Of a DNA stretch of 21,515 nt, positions 1 to 7,000 are shown one piece after another (within the stretch, counting starts at the first letter, position 1; each line of letters begins with the position of its first letter). The stretch lies in contig JAFNJA010000006.1 of the NCBI GenBank assembly GCA_017601265.1, positions 11,307 to 32,821 of the forward strand. The letters run 5' to 3'. This DNA is from Candidatus Brockarchaeota archaeon (GTDB lineage Archaea; Thermoproteota; EX4484-205; DTQO01). Both the position numbers and the translations under genes were made by a program. The notes beneath the pieces were generated by a model. That model was given only the letters and a program-made list of their open reading frames with translations. It was not told the origin of the DNA and ran no database searches.

Positions 1-269
1 TTCCCGTCGTCGGCGGCCAGGATCATGCAGTTCGACTCCACGCCCCTGAGTTTGGCGGGCTTCAGGTTCGCGACGAAGGCGAATTTCCTACCGACAAGCT
101 GCTCCGGCTTGTACCACTTCGCGAGGCCGGCAACGGCCTGCCTCGTTTCGCCTCCCAGGTCAACGGACATCTTGATCAGGTTCTCGGTTCCTTCCACCCT
201 CGAGGCGCTGGTCACGAGGCCGATCCTCATGTCCAACCTCTGGAACTCCTGGAAACTCACGATCGACAT
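1..269 (-). CDS. tRNA-binding (EMAP-II/MetRS-beta-like) protein, partial
   Basis: The reading frame starts at ATG 269 and runs off the left edge of the window, so about 89 residues are visible. They begin MSIVSFQEFQRLDMRIG and continue through segments such as VGRKFAFVANLKPAKLRGVES. This is the OB-fold tRNA-binding domain found at the C-terminus of bacterial MetRS, in CsaA and in EMAP-II/Arc1p. In archaea it is commonly a separate protein that helps MetRS hold tRNA. The gene starts 13 nt after the pheT stop, so it is probably the third gene of the pheS-pheT operon. The Shine-Dalgarno sequence is weak (GGGGA just before the start). A stand-alone CsaA-like protein is the alternative, and the missing C-terminus prevents a choice. 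Confidence 0.85.
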   Translation of the reverse strand, partial: MSIVSFQEFQRLDMRIGLVTSASRVEGTENLIKMSVDLGGETRQAVAGLAKWYKPEQLVGRKFAFVANLKPAKLRGVESNCMILAADDG

Positions 270-282
270 GTCCCCGTCTTGC

Positions 283-1983
283 TCAGCCAAGTCCTATAAG
301 CTTCTCGCAAAGCTCCAGTTCGAACGCCGCCGCGGGCTCGCTCAGGCCGAAAGCCTCTAGCACGGTCGGGTTGATCTCCCCAAGCACGCCCACATCTTCC
401 CCGCCGACGATTACCCTTCCGCACCTCCCGTCTATGAAACTCGGGTGCCCGGTTTCCTCCAAGCCGTACGGGCGAGACAGGTTGAGGAGGAGGGAGTGCA
501 AAACGGACTTCATCTCGGTGAAACCGGCGTTCGGGCCGATCGAGGCGCAGGCCAGCTTCAAGACGTCCCTGCTTCCGTTCTCCTCCCGCCCGTCGGGAAC
601 CACGCAGTAACCCACCTCGAATATTTTTTGGGGGTAACTCACGTGCGTGTTCTGGCCCAGGAAGGCCATCAAGCTCGGCAGGAGCCAGCTCCTCAAGCAG
701 TTGTAAGTCGCGATCCTTGGGTTCGCGATCTCGACGACGTCCTGCGCGCCCAGGTTCATCTTCGAGAAAAGGTCCTCCTTGTTCGTCAGGACGTACGTCA
801 AAACCTCTTGGAAGCCGAAGCCCACCATGAGCTCCCTGACCAAGTCCTTGGACTTCTCCCGGGGATCCAGCGCGCCTATCGTGACCAGCGAGGGCCACCT
901 CGGGGCCATGGAGTTCACGCCGTAAGCTATGGCGACGTCCTCCATCACGTCGACTGGGTGCATCACGTCGATCCGGTAGAAGGGCACCTCGACGGTAATC
1001 GAGCCGCGGCCGGCCCCGAGGACCCGGAACCCGGCCCTCTCGAGCAGCTCCGCAACCTTGCGGCGGCTGAGCGGAAGCCCCAGGAGGCTGCTCGTCTCGC
1101 TCAGCGACACCTTGATCCTGCCGGGCTTCAGGATCGGCGTGACCACGTTCCTTCGCCCGCCGTACGGGTACTTCACGCGGACCGAGTACACGCTTCCGCG
1201 CCTCTCGGCCAACGATAGCGTCACGATGTTGAGCGTGTTCGAGACCGTCTCGCCGGACGTGCCGGTCACTTCCACCAAGACGTTCTTCGTGTCCTCGGTT
1301 ATCCTCCCGAGATCGTTGGAGTTTATGATCGGCGGGAGGGAAAGGACGTTCCTCCTTGAATCATGGAGTATCGGCCAAACCGGGTGGTGCTTTATCAAGT
1401 GCCCGTACTCGACTCCCTTCGGGTGCCGCTCCAATATCTCGCCCAGCGTCATCTTTTCGCTGAAGCCGAGCGGGACGAAGCTGAACTCGTCCGGCCTGGA
1501 TACCCCGTACGTCAGCGGCGGCCGAACGAGATCGAAATCGTAGAGGCCGATGGAGGTGCGCCTCCTCCTCCGCCCGTAAGTCTCGTCCAACTTTTCCTGG
1601 AGCTGCATCAAACCCCTTATGACGTTGTCGGTCAGTTTGACGCCCTTGACTACCGAGCAGCATATGAAAGGCCTTATGTCCTTGAGGCGTGGGTCGACGC
1701 TTACCGTCGTTCCGGAGCTCCCCGCGATCCTGCACCTGCTCGCCCTCCTTATCCCGAGGAAGCCGCGGAGGCTGACGGCCATCCCCTCGACGCTCCAGAG
1801 GTCCGGCCTGTTCCCGTCCCTCAACTCGATCCTCAGGTCCTCGATCGAGCCAGCCCCCGTTCCAGCGGGAGTTGCGCCGGCCTTGATGAAAGAAAGCACC
1901 TCGTTCAGTTTGTCGACTTCCTTTGGAAGTTCCGCGCCAAGAAGCGACTCGAGGTCGCTCAGGCGGATGTCGATCGTGGGCAC
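283..1983 (-). CDS. pheT: phenylalanyl-tRNA synthetase beta subunit (archaeal type)
   Basis: Catalyses, with PheS, the ATP-dependent charging of tRNA-Phe in an alpha2-beta2 complex in the cytoplasm. The 566-residue length is normal for the archaeal/eukaryotic form, which lacks the N-terminal EMAP domain of bacterial PheT. The N-terminal half has the B3/4 editing region (HPVWPILHDSRRNVLSLPPI and INSNDLGRITEDTKN). The middle has the B5 domain (KVSLSETSSLLGLPLSRRKV, then VEVPFYRIDVMHPVDVMED). The C-terminal half is the catalytic-like core (GFGFQEVLTYVLTN; LRSWLLPSLMAFL; FEVGYCV; GVLGEINPTVLEAFGL). The start is GTG, placed one base after the pheS TAG stop, with GGAG inside the end of pheS as a plausible ribosome-binding site. 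The two genes are therefore translationally coupled. Confidence 0.96.
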   Translation of the reverse strand: MPTIDIRLSDLESLLGAELPKEVDKLNEVLSFIKAGATPAGTGAGSIEDLRIELRDGNRPDLWSVEGMAVSLRGFLGIRRASRCRIAGSSGTTVSVDPRLKDIRPFICCSVVKGVKLTDNVIRGLMQLQEKLDETYGRRRRRTSIGLYDFDLVRPPLTYGVSRPDEFSFVPLGFSEKMTLGEILERHPKGVEYGHLIKHHPVWPILHDSRRNVLSLPPIINSNDLGRITEDTKNVLVEVTGTSGETVSNTLNIVTLSLAERRGSVYSVRVKYPYGGRRNVVTPILKPGRIKVSLSETSSLLGLPLSRRKVAELLERAGFRVLGAGRGSITVEVPFYRIDVMHPVDVMEDVAIAYGVNSMAPRWPSLVTIGALDPREKSKDLVRELMVGFGFQEVLTYVLTNKEDLFSKMNLGAQDVVEIANPRIATYNCLRSWLLPSLMAFLGQNTHVSYPQKIFEVGYCVVPDGREENGSRDVLKLACASIGPNAGFTEMKSVLHSLLLNLSRPYGLEETGHPSFIDGRCGRVIVGGEDVGVLGEINPTVLEAFGLSEPAAAFELELCEKLIGLG

Positions 1984-1984
1984 G

Positions 1985-3499
1985 CTATACCAGCTCCTTA
2001 CCCCTCAAGTAATCGAGGTCCTGGGTGAACAGGGCCCTTATGTCGTCTATCTTTGCCTTCATCATGTACAACCTGTCGGCGCCAAGTCCCCAAGCCAAGA
2101 CCGGGACGTCGATGCCGAGCGGCTTCGTGAGCTCCGGCCTGAATATGCCCGAGCCGCCGAACTCCACCCAGCCGTAGCCTTCCTTGTAGGCGTTGAGCTC
2201 GATGCTGGGCTCGGTGAAAGGAAAGTAGTCGGGCACGAACCTCAGCTTGGTGGCGCCCGCTATCTCAACGGCGAACGTGGCGAGGACGCCTAGAAGGTCC
2301 TGGAGCGACAAACCCTCTCCGAGGATTATGCCCTCGACCTGGTTGAACTCCGTCAAGTGCGTCCTGTCGACGACGTCGGGCCTGAAGCACCTGGCGATCG
2401 AGTAGTACTTGCCTGGGATCTCGAGGCGCTCGCTCAACAGCATCCTTGCGCTGACGGCCGTGGTGTGGCTGCGCAGGAGGAGGCGCTTGGCCTCGCTCAA
2501 GGAATAAGCGTAACGCCAGCCCTTGGATCCGGTCCTCCAACCGTTCTCGTGAGTCCTCCTCACCCTGTCCAAGACGTCAGGCATGCCGATCTCGCCGGCT
2601 CTCGGTTCCTTGACGTAGTACACGTCGTGTATTTCGCGCGCAGGATGGTCCTGGGGCATGTAGAGCGCGTCGCAGTTGTAAAAGGCCAGTTCGACGATCG
2701 GCCCGCGCATCTCCTTGAAACCGAGGCCGACCAGCCTTTCCTTCAGGTCGTCGAGGAAGCGGAGGTAAGGCTGCTTCTTCCCGGGCCAAGTCGGGGCGAC
2801 CGAAGCCTGGATGTCGTACCTCCGGAGCTTCGCCTTCCTCCAGGCTCCCGTGGCCAGCATGTTGTGGGTGAGGGAGGACACTCCCTCTTCCAGGACGATT
2901 CCGCCGGACAAGGCGTTCCTGCCCGAATCGGTCAAGACGAGGTCCCTCTCGGCCTCCTCGGTCACGGTTGCCAGATTCCTCTTGGCCAGGACCTCCAAGG
3001 CGCCCGACAACGCGCCAAGCTCGTCCACGTAAGCCGACTTCCTTTCCCCGAGAAACCTGATGAGCTCCTCGTCCGGGCCCTCCGCGGGCGGCGACCGTTC
3101 GACTTCCAGTATCGAGTCTCCCCCCTCTTTCCTGATCCTCGCCCAGTTCTTCTTCCTCAACCAACCCAGGGCTACGGGCACCATCGAGCCTTGCACGGAA
3201 GTTACGGAGGGCACGTCCCGGGCCCGGATCCTCCCGCCGGCTTTGGCCAAGTCGGCGAGCAACCTCCTTTCCGGGAGGCCGTCCCGGGCGTAGGACTCGC
3301 CTTCCGGGGTCAGCCTCGCAACCGGCCTCCTTCTCGCTTCGATCGCCACGAGCCCGCGCTCCGATAGCGACAGCGAACCCCTGGTGACGGCCGCGATGTC
3401 GAGGCCGGTGGCTGCCGCAATGTCTCGCACGGACCTCCTGCCTCCCGCGGCTCCAAGCGCGAGCAGTATCTTCTTGGCGTTCTCCGCCAAGCTAACCAC
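1985..3499 (-). CDS. pheS: phenylalanyl-tRNA synthetase alpha subunit
   Basis: Catalytic subunit of class II PheRS, 504 residues, the usual archaeal length. The first roughly 200 residues form the winged-helix DNA/tRNA-binding modules typical of archaeal and eukaryotic PheS. The class II core follows, with a motif-2 region (YYSIARCFRPDVVDRTHLTE then FNQVEGIIL) and motif 3 (PVLAWGLGADRLYMM). The start is GTG at 3499, preceded by a strong AAGGAGGG ribosome-binding site about 9 nt upstream. A weak TATA-like ATATGT around 3569-3575 could drive the operon with a leader of about 45 nt. It is the first gene of pheS-pheT-tRNA-binding protein. Confidence 0.96.
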   Translation of the reverse strand: MVSLAENAKKILLALGAAGGRRSVRDIAAATGLDIAAVTRGSLSLSERGLVAIEARRRPVARLTPEGESYARDGLPERRLLADLAKAGGRIRARDVPSVTSVQGSMVPVALGWLRKKNWARIRKEGGDSILEVERSPPAEGPDEELIRFLGERKSAYVDELGALSGALEVLAKRNLATVTEEAERDLVLTDSGRNALSGGIVLEEGVSSLTHNMLATGAWRKAKLRRYDIQASVAPTWPGKKQPYLRFLDDLKERLVGLGFKEMRGPIVELAFYNCDALYMPQDHPAREIHDVYYVKEPRAGEIGMPDVLDRVRRTHENGWRTGSKGWRYAYSLSEAKRLLLRSHTTAVSARMLLSERLEIPGKYYSIARCFRPDVVDRTHLTEFNQVEGIILGEGLSLQDLLGVLATFAVEIAGATKLRFVPDYFPFTEPSIELNAYKEGYGWVEFGGSGIFRPELTKPLGIDVPVLAWGLGADRLYMMKAKIDDIRALFTQDLDYLRGKELV

Positions 3500-3908
3500 G
3501 TTCAGCGACCCTCCTTAGGCGGAGCTTTGCGGCCACTCATCTTCGAACGGCTACCGTCTTCGGAGGGACATATCTCTTCTTCGCATCATCCCTCCGAGAA
3601 CGGAATCGGCCAGTGCCACCGACCAAAAAACGTTCGAGCCGGCGGATGCAAGCCCCGCAAAGGCTTTGAGCCGGCCTTCCGGAGCTGGGAAGGCGGCCCA
3701 TGGGCATTGCTTAATAGGAGGTACGGGAATCCTGGTTGAGGCGACTTCGTCGCCCGCCGCGGAAAAATCCACCAACAAGGCGGATCCGACTGAGCAGGGA
3801 GGAATCCCGTCGATGAGGAAGGAGATACCCAGTGGTGGGACACGCGGTGCCCACCCTTTGTAGGGCGTGGCCGCTCGGAATTTTGGCGCGAAAAACGGAG
3901 AACTTGAA

Positions 3909-4065
3909 GATCCGCCCAAAACGAACGGAGTCCTTTGCGGATCGAGCCTCCGGCGCGTCCGGGAGGCTCGGCAAGGCGCTGAAAGCGGTCCAACCTGCTC
4001 CGAAAAGCGCTGCCCGTCGGCTCCCGGGCTTGAGCTGGGTTGCAGCTTTGGCCGTTACCCGGAGC
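3909..4065. ncRNA. candidate structured RNA: four consecutive stem-loops
   Basis: Four helices follow one another with almost no spacer. 3909-3915 pairs with 3937-3943 (GATCCGC, 7 bp). 3944-3953 pairs with 3958-3969 (GAGCCTCC plus GG, about 10 bp with one bulged G). 3970-3980 pairs with 4006-4014 (GGCA and GCGCT, 9 bp with a 2-nt bulge). 4020-4028 pairs with 4058-4065 (GCTCC and GGG, 8 bp with one bulged C). The first three abut exactly. I do not recognise a family: the RNase P core motif and the SRP domain-IV motif were not found. The strand is unknown because the pairing works on both. GC-rich DNA forms many hairpins by chance, so this is only a candidate. Confidence 0.3.
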
Positions 4066-4076
4066 GGGTTGCAAAG

Positions 4077-4084
4077 GATTTATA
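4077..4084 (+). promoter_or_regulatory. TATA box of tRNA-Ser
   Basis: GATTTATA is centred 27 nt before the first base of tRNA-Ser (4108), the expected distance from TATA box to transcription start in archaea. A purine-rich GCAAAG sits just upstream where the BRE would be. Confidence 0.7.
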
Positions 4085-4145
4085 GCCGGAGCCGGCGACG
4101 GGAGGTTGCCGGGATCTCCCAGCTTGGTAGGGAGCAGGCCTGCTA

Positions 4146-4159
4146 AAGGCCTTGCGGAA
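4146..4159 (+). other. tRNA-Ser intron 1 (37/38), 14 nt
   Basis: Canonical anticodon-loop position. Central helix C32-T33-G34-C35 (4137-related exon end, 4140-4143) pairs with GCGG 4154-4157 (C-G, T.G, G-C, C-G). The 5' bulge is TA|A (4144-4146) and the 3' bulge AA|A (4158-4160), each cut after the second base. The tRNA-Gly 37/38 intron is also 14 nt and also ends GCGGAA. Confidence 0.88.
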
Positions 4160-4186
4160 AGTCTGTGACACTCCGTGTCGCGCGGG

Positions 4187-4208
4187 TAACGCGTTCGGCG
4201 TTCGCGAA
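4187..4208 (+). other. tRNA-Ser intron 2 (53/54), 22 nt
   Basis: Non-canonical position between the T-stem and T-loop. The central helix is CGCG 4181-4184 with CGCG 4203-4206. The 5' bulge is GG|T and the 3' bulge AA|T. The inner helix AACGC 4188-4192 with GCGTT 4198-4202 is perfect, with loop GTTCG. Splicing restores TTC after GCGGG. Confidence 0.85.
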
Positions 4209-4214
4209 TTCAAG

Positions 4215-4263
4215 CTGCGGGCCAAGGCTCGCAGGCACAGACCACTGAGCCAGGGTGTGAAAA
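4215..4263 (+). other. tRNA-Ser intron 3 (59/60), 49 nt
   Basis: T-loop position. The central helix TTCA 4209-4212 with TGAA 4258-4261 is perfect. The 5' bulge is AG|C and the 3' bulge AA|T. The inner helix beside it is weak (T.G, G.T, C-G), but the intron has an internal 8-bp hairpin with CAAG loop at 4215-4234. Position 58/59 was tested and gives a poor helix. Confidence 0.82.
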
Positions 4264-4299
4264 TCCCGCTCCCGGCGCCCCTCGAGCTCCGCGATTCGC

Positions 4300-4306
4300 T
4301 TTTATA
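4300..4306 (+). promoter_or_regulatory. TATA box of the small membrane protein gene
   Basis: TTTATAG is centred 25 nt upstream of ATG 4328. This implies a leaderless transcript starting at that ATG and rules out the in-frame GTG at 4307, which lies at the box itself. Confidence 0.65.
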
Positions 4307-4327
4307 GTGAAGTTCCGAGCCTGGAGC

Positions 4328-4789
4328 ATGTTTGTCATGGAAAATGAGAGGAGAAAGCGCGTAAGCGGCATGGTCGACTTCGCTTCGTTCGGGGTCCTTC
4401 TCGTGGTATTGGGTTTCATTTGGTCCCAGAACGCCGACCTGCCGGGCAGGGCGGTCGATTTCTTCAGGAGCATGGGAAGGTACCGCGACCTTCCCCCTTA
4501 CGCCTCATTCCCGGACGTTTACGACGCCTTCGTCGTGTTCGTTTACATGCTCGCCGCGTGGAACTTCCTGCTCGCCGCCATCAAGGTGCCGCTCGGGCTT
4601 GGGGTATCCAGCGCCTTGGGATCGGCGCTCGGCGGCGCGTTCCTTTTGGCGCTCGGATATTTTACCAAGGAATATTGTTCGGGCGCCTTGAGCGCCGCGG
4701 GCGCGATGGGCCTCCTCCTAATAATGCTGGGGGTTTTCGTGATCCTGGGCGGGGTCACGGGCGGGGCCTTTAAGCGGAGGGCGCGCTGA
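4328..4789 (+). CDS. small polytopic membrane protein, function unknown
   Basis: About 153 residues from ATG 4328. Four hydrophobic segments are visible: FASFGVLLVVLGFIW, then VVFVYMLAAWNFLLAAI, then a glycine/alanine-rich SALGGAFLLALGYF, then AAGAMGLLLIMLGVFVILGG. The protein ends KRRAR, a positive tail that suggests a cytoplasmic C-terminus. I do not recognise a family. It is 21 nt upstream of the DUF72-SWIM gene on the same strand, so the two are probably co-transcribed. The TATA box at 4300-4306 places transcription start at or near the ATG. A second in-frame ATG at 4337 is an alternative start. Confidence 0.8.
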   Translation: MFVMENERRKRVSGMVDFASFGVLLVVLGFIWSQNADLPGRAVDFFRSMGRYRDLPPYASFPDVYDAFVVFVYMLAAWNFLLAAIKVPLGLGVSSALGSALGGAFLLALGYFTKEYCSGALSAAGAMGLLLIMLGVFVILGGVTGGAFKRRAR

Positions 4790-4810
4790 ATCTTCCCGGA
4801 GCCGCGAACC

Positions 4811-5989
4811 TTGACGATCCTGCTCGGATGCTCGGGTTGGTCGTACGAAGAGTGGGTCGGCCCTTTCTACCCCGGAAGGGAGAAGAAGTTCAGCTACTAC
4901 AGCCGGATCTTCAAGGCGGTCGAGATAGATTCCACCTTCTACAAGTACCCGACGTCGGGGATGGTGCTCGGGCTCGCGAGGAGCTCGCCCAGGGACTTCG
5001 TGTTCACGGCGAAATTCCCGAAGCTCATAACGCACGAGTTGGAGCTCGAGCCGGGCGGAAAGCTCAGGGAGGGGACGGAAAGGTTCCTCCAGCTGATGCG
5101 CCCGCTGAACACGGCCAGGAAGATCGGCGCCCTCCTCATCCAACTCCCCCCGAGCTTCAAGTTCAAGAGCTTCGAGAACCTCGCGGCCTTCCTCGAGGGG
5201 CTGCCGACGGACTTGAGGTACGCCGTGGAGTTCAGGCACCCGTCGTGGCTCAGGGAAGAGACTTGGGCGCTCCTCAGGAAGCACGGCGTCGCGTACACGA
5301 TCGTGGACGAGCCCCTCCTTCCGCCGGACGTCCACGTCACGGCCGATTTCGCGTACGTGAGGTGGCACGGGCGCGGAAGCGCCCCTTGGTTCGATTACAG
5401 GTACACGGACGACCAGCTGGAGGAATGGGTCCCCAAGCTCGAGGAGGTGCGGAAGAAGGCGAAGGAAACGTACGGGATGTTCAACAACCACTTCAGGGGC
5501 TACGCGCCCGAGAACTGCCTGAGGATCATGGAGATGCTGGGAGCGGCGACGCCCCAGCAGGTTGCAGTCCGGAAGAGGATCACCGAGTACATCGATGGGG
5601 CCGGCAAACACGGGCCCAAGCTCTCGCTACCTGGATCGCTCGGACGGGACGAAAAGCCCGGAAGGGTTGAGCGCCTCCTGGAGGCCGTCATGGACTCTGC
5701 GCGACTCCGGAGGGCGAGGGAGATCCCGGCCGGGCAGGTCGTGCTCGAAGAGGCGTCGAAAGAGGCCGTGAGGGGGCGCGTCAAAGACTACGGGTTTGCC
5801 ATATATCCCGTAAGCAGGGAGGTGGTGCACGACTGCGGAGACTGGGGCAAGGGCTTGGGGCAAAGGAGGTTGTGCAAGCACCTGGGCGCCGCGCTCCTCG
5901 CGATGCCTTCAGAGGTGGCCCAGGAGATATTGGAAAGCCTTGAAGCGGATCGGATGGCGTGGACCTTCAGGACCGTGGAGGGCCGTTGA
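4811..5989 (+). CDS. DUF72 (YecE-like) protein with C-terminal SWIM-like zinc finger
   Basis: 392 residues from a TTG start with GGAG 9 nt upstream. Residues 1-250 are a DUF72 TIM-barrel-like domain: LLGCSGWSYEEWVGPFYP, then FKAVEIDSTFYKYPT, FVFTAKFPKLITH, ALLIQLPPSFK, YAVEFRHPSWL, YVRWHGRG and YGMFNNHFRGYAPENC. The family is widespread and its biochemical role is unsettled. The roughly 140-residue tail is extra. It contains C342, D344, C355 and H357 in the order C-x-D...C-x-H (HDCGDW then RRLCKHLGAALL). This resembles a SWIM finger (CxC...CxH) with Asp in the second metal position. SWIM fingers bind DNA or proteins, so a nucleic-acid role is an inference. A second DUF72 gene lies just downstream. 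Confidence 0.88.
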   Translation: MTILLGCSGWSYEEWVGPFYPGREKKFSYYSRIFKAVEIDSTFYKYPTSGMVLGLARSSPRDFVFTAKFPKLITHELELEPGGKLREGTERFLQLMRPLNTARKIGALLIQLPPSFKFKSFENLAAFLEGLPTDLRYAVEFRHPSWLREETWALLRKHGVAYTIVDEPLLPPDVHVTADFAYVRWHGRGSAPWFDYRYTDDQLEEWVPKLEEVRKKAKETYGMFNNHFRGYAPENCLRIMEMLGAATPQQVAVRKRITEYIDGAGKHGPKLSLPGSLGRDEKPGRVERLLEAVMDSARLRRAREIPAGQVVLEEASKEAVRGRVKDYGFAIYPVSREVVHDCGDWGKGLGQRRLCKHLGAALLAMPSEVAQEILESLEADRMAWTFRTVEGR

Positions 5990-6073
5990 CGCGGCCAGCT
6001 CGCGGCGTCGGGGACGCGATGATTCGCGCCCCTTGCTTCGGGAACATGCGCATTAAGGGGGGAGGTGGTAGGG

Positions 6074-6835
6074 GTGTTGAACGAAATGCCGCGTGCCCCC
6101 GTTCCGGGTTTGTACGTTGGGGCGGGAGGGTGGCACTACTTCTTGGTCCCGTCCGACAGGCTGGTCAGCTATTCCAAGTGCTTCAAATTCGTCGAGGTCA
6201 ACTCGAGTTTTTACGCCTATCCCACGCTTAGGGCCGCGTACGGTTGGAGGAAAAGGGTTCCGGAGGACTTCGTCTTCGCCGTCAGGGCCAACAGGGAGAT
6301 AACGCACGGGCGCAAATTGCTGCTCTGCGAGGAGACCGTTAAGGCTCAGGAATACATGAAGAGGCTTTGCGAAGCGCTTCGAAGCGAGGCTTTGGTCTAC
6401 ACGATGCCGCCGTCTTTCGAACCTTCCGAGGAAAACCTCGCGAGGGCGAGGGAGTTTTTCAACGAAGCCGAGAGGGGGAGGTTCAAGTTGGCCTTCGAGA
6501 CGAGGGGGAGGCTCTGGGGGTCCGCAAGCGCGAGGGAGGCCCTGCGGAAGGTCCTGGCCGAGGCCGACGTTACCCATTCGGTTGACATTTCCTACCAGGA
6601 ACCCGTTTACGCGAACGACCTCGTGTACGCGAGGATATTCGGCCCTGCGAGGGAGACGACCGGCCGCAACCAGTACAGCCTCAGGGGCGACCAGATGGAT
6701 AAGGTGGTACGCAAAGCCGGCGAGCACCTGAGAGGGGGGAAGAGGGTCATGGTCGCCTTCCACACGGTCAAGATGTACGAGGACGCGGCCAGGATGGTGA
6801 GGAAAGCAAAGACCGCAGGGCAAGCGTGCGGTTGA
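6074..6835 (+). CDS. DUF72 family protein, single domain
   Basis: About 253 residues, the normal size for a lone DUF72 domain. Family signatures are LYVGAGGWHYF, CFKFVEVNSSFYAYPT, EDFVFAVRANREITH, LVYTMPPSFEPS and KLAFETRGRLW. It aligns in order with the upstream DUF72 gene but is clearly diverged and lacks the SWIM-like tail. Start choice is uncertain. A GGAGGTG ribosome-binding site at 6061-6067 favours GTG 6074 or TTG 6077. A TATA-like CATTAAG at 6051-6057 would put transcription near 6078. The in-frame GTG at 6065 overlaps the Shine-Dalgarno and is unlikely. The function is unknown. Confidence 0.87.
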   Translation: MLNEMPRAPVPGLYVGAGGWHYFLVPSDRLVSYSKCFKFVEVNSSFYAYPTLRAAYGWRKRVPEDFVFAVRANREITHGRKLLLCEETVKAQEYMKRLCEALRSEALVYTMPPSFEPSEENLARAREFFNEAERGRFKLAFETRGRLWGSASAREALRKVLAEADVTHSVDISYQEPVYANDLVYARIFGPARETTGRNQYSLRGDQMDKVVRKAGEHLRGGKRVMVAFHTVKMYEDAARMVRKAKTAGQACG

Positions 6836-6871
6836 AACGCGAAAACGGAGGCCAAGGGGAACCCGTCAAAG

Positions 6872-6877
6872 TTTTAA
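6872..6877 (+). promoter_or_regulatory. TATA box of the CAU tRNA
   Basis: TTTTAA is centred 27 nt before the first acceptor base at 6902, the same spacing as for tRNA-Ser. Confidence 0.6.
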
Positions 6878-6916
6878 GGAAGAGGGTTTCGACCGGAACC
6901 CGCTGGAGTGGCTCAG

Positions 6917-6945
6917 ACCCGCGCCTTTAAGCGCGAGGAGGGCAG
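6917..6945 (+). other. CAU tRNA intron 1 (15/16), 29 nt
   Basis: D-loop intron. The central helix is GCTC 6911-6914 with GGGC 6940-6943 (one T.G). The 5' bulge is AG|A and the 3' bulge AG|C. The interior hairpin is CGCGC 6920-6924 with GCGCG 6931-6935. tRNA-Gly has an intron at the same position with the same GGGC strand. Confidence 0.85.
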
Positions 6946-6954
6946 CCTGGTTAG

Positions 6955-6972
6955 GTATTTCCCGTAGACTAG
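6955..6972 (+). other. CAU tRNA intron 2 (22/23), 18 nt
   Basis: Lies in the 3' strand of the D-stem. A TAG repeat at the junctions allows four placements that give the same mature RNA. Only this one forms a central helix: GGTT 6949-6952 with GACT 6967-6970 (G.T, G-C, T-A, T.G). Bulges are AG|G and AG|A, and the inner helix is TAT/GTA. Confidence 0.75.
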
Positions 6973-6980
6973 AGCGCCAG

Positions 6981-6993
6981 AAAAGGGGACGCG
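6981..6993 (+). other. CAU tRNA intron 3 (30/31), 13 nt
   Basis: Lies in the 5' strand of the anticodon stem. The central helix CGCC 6975-6978 with GACG 6988-6991 has one C-A mismatch. The outer helix GAG 6972-6974 with CTC 6995-6997 is perfect. Bulges are AG|A and CG|A. Placements at 29/30 and 31/32 give the same product but worse helices. Confidence 0.7.
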
Positions 6994-7000
6994 ACTCATA

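Larger units (their letters stand above)
3500..4107. other. gene-free, strongly structured region between pheS and tRNA-Ser
   Basis: No convincing protein gene is seen in these 608 bases. Several stems are present: a 6-bp hairpin with TTC loop at 3740-3754; GGGA-GGAA-TCCC near 3806-3817; a 9-bp hairpin with one bulged A at 3834-3855 followed by CTTTG; and four nearly contiguous stem-loops at 3909-4065 (listed separately). A TATA-like CTTAATAG at 3711-3717 could start a plus-strand transcript near 3738. The right end carries the tRNA-Ser promoter. The reverse strand holds an unlikely 122-codon ORF (3551-3919). Confidence 0.5.
4108..4277 (+). tRNA. tRNA-Ser(GCU) with three BHB introns
   Basis: Exons are 4108-4145, 4160-4186, 4209-4214 and 4264-4277, giving an 85-nt mature type II tRNA. 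The acceptor stem is GCCGGGA/TCCCGGC (7 bp) with discriminator G73, as expected for serine. The D-stem is TCCC/GGGA with loop AGCTTGGTA. The anticodon stem is CAGGC/GTCTG (one G-U), loop CTGCTAA, anticodon GCU. The long variable arm is GACAC-TCC-GTGTC, C48 can pair with G15, and the T-stem is GCGGG/CCCGC with loop TTCAAGT. The cloverleaf closes only after removal of introns at 37/38, 53/54 and 59/60. CCA is not encoded (CCC follows G73). The 53/54 and 59/60 introns leave a 6-nt exon (4209-4214) that carries T54-G59. Confidence 0.9.

Noticed and set aside
2357..3367. 336-codon plus-strand ORF
   Set aside because: Antisense to pheS, whose identity is certain; the translation has no recognisable motif.
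3551..3919. 122-codon minus-strand ORF upstream of pheS
   Set aside because: It covers the likely pheS promoter, uses arginine codons (CGA, AGA) unlike the neighbouring genes, has no recognisable motif and overlaps strong hairpins.
3586..4146. Other ORFs on both strands in this gap (162 and 104 codons)
   Set aside because: Low-complexity Pro/Arg/Ser-rich translations with no family likeness; they run into the tRNA-Ser gene or its promoter.
4108..4277. RNase P-like motif (GGAAAGTC with a later ACAGAC) in this stretch
   Set aside because: The order and pairing do not fit the RNase P core, while removal of three BHB introns gives a complete tRNA-Ser.
4718..5611. 297-codon minus-strand ORF
   Set aside because: It is the mirror of the DUF72-SWIM gene; its Arg/Pro/Glu-rich composition is typical of antisense frames in GC-rich DNA.
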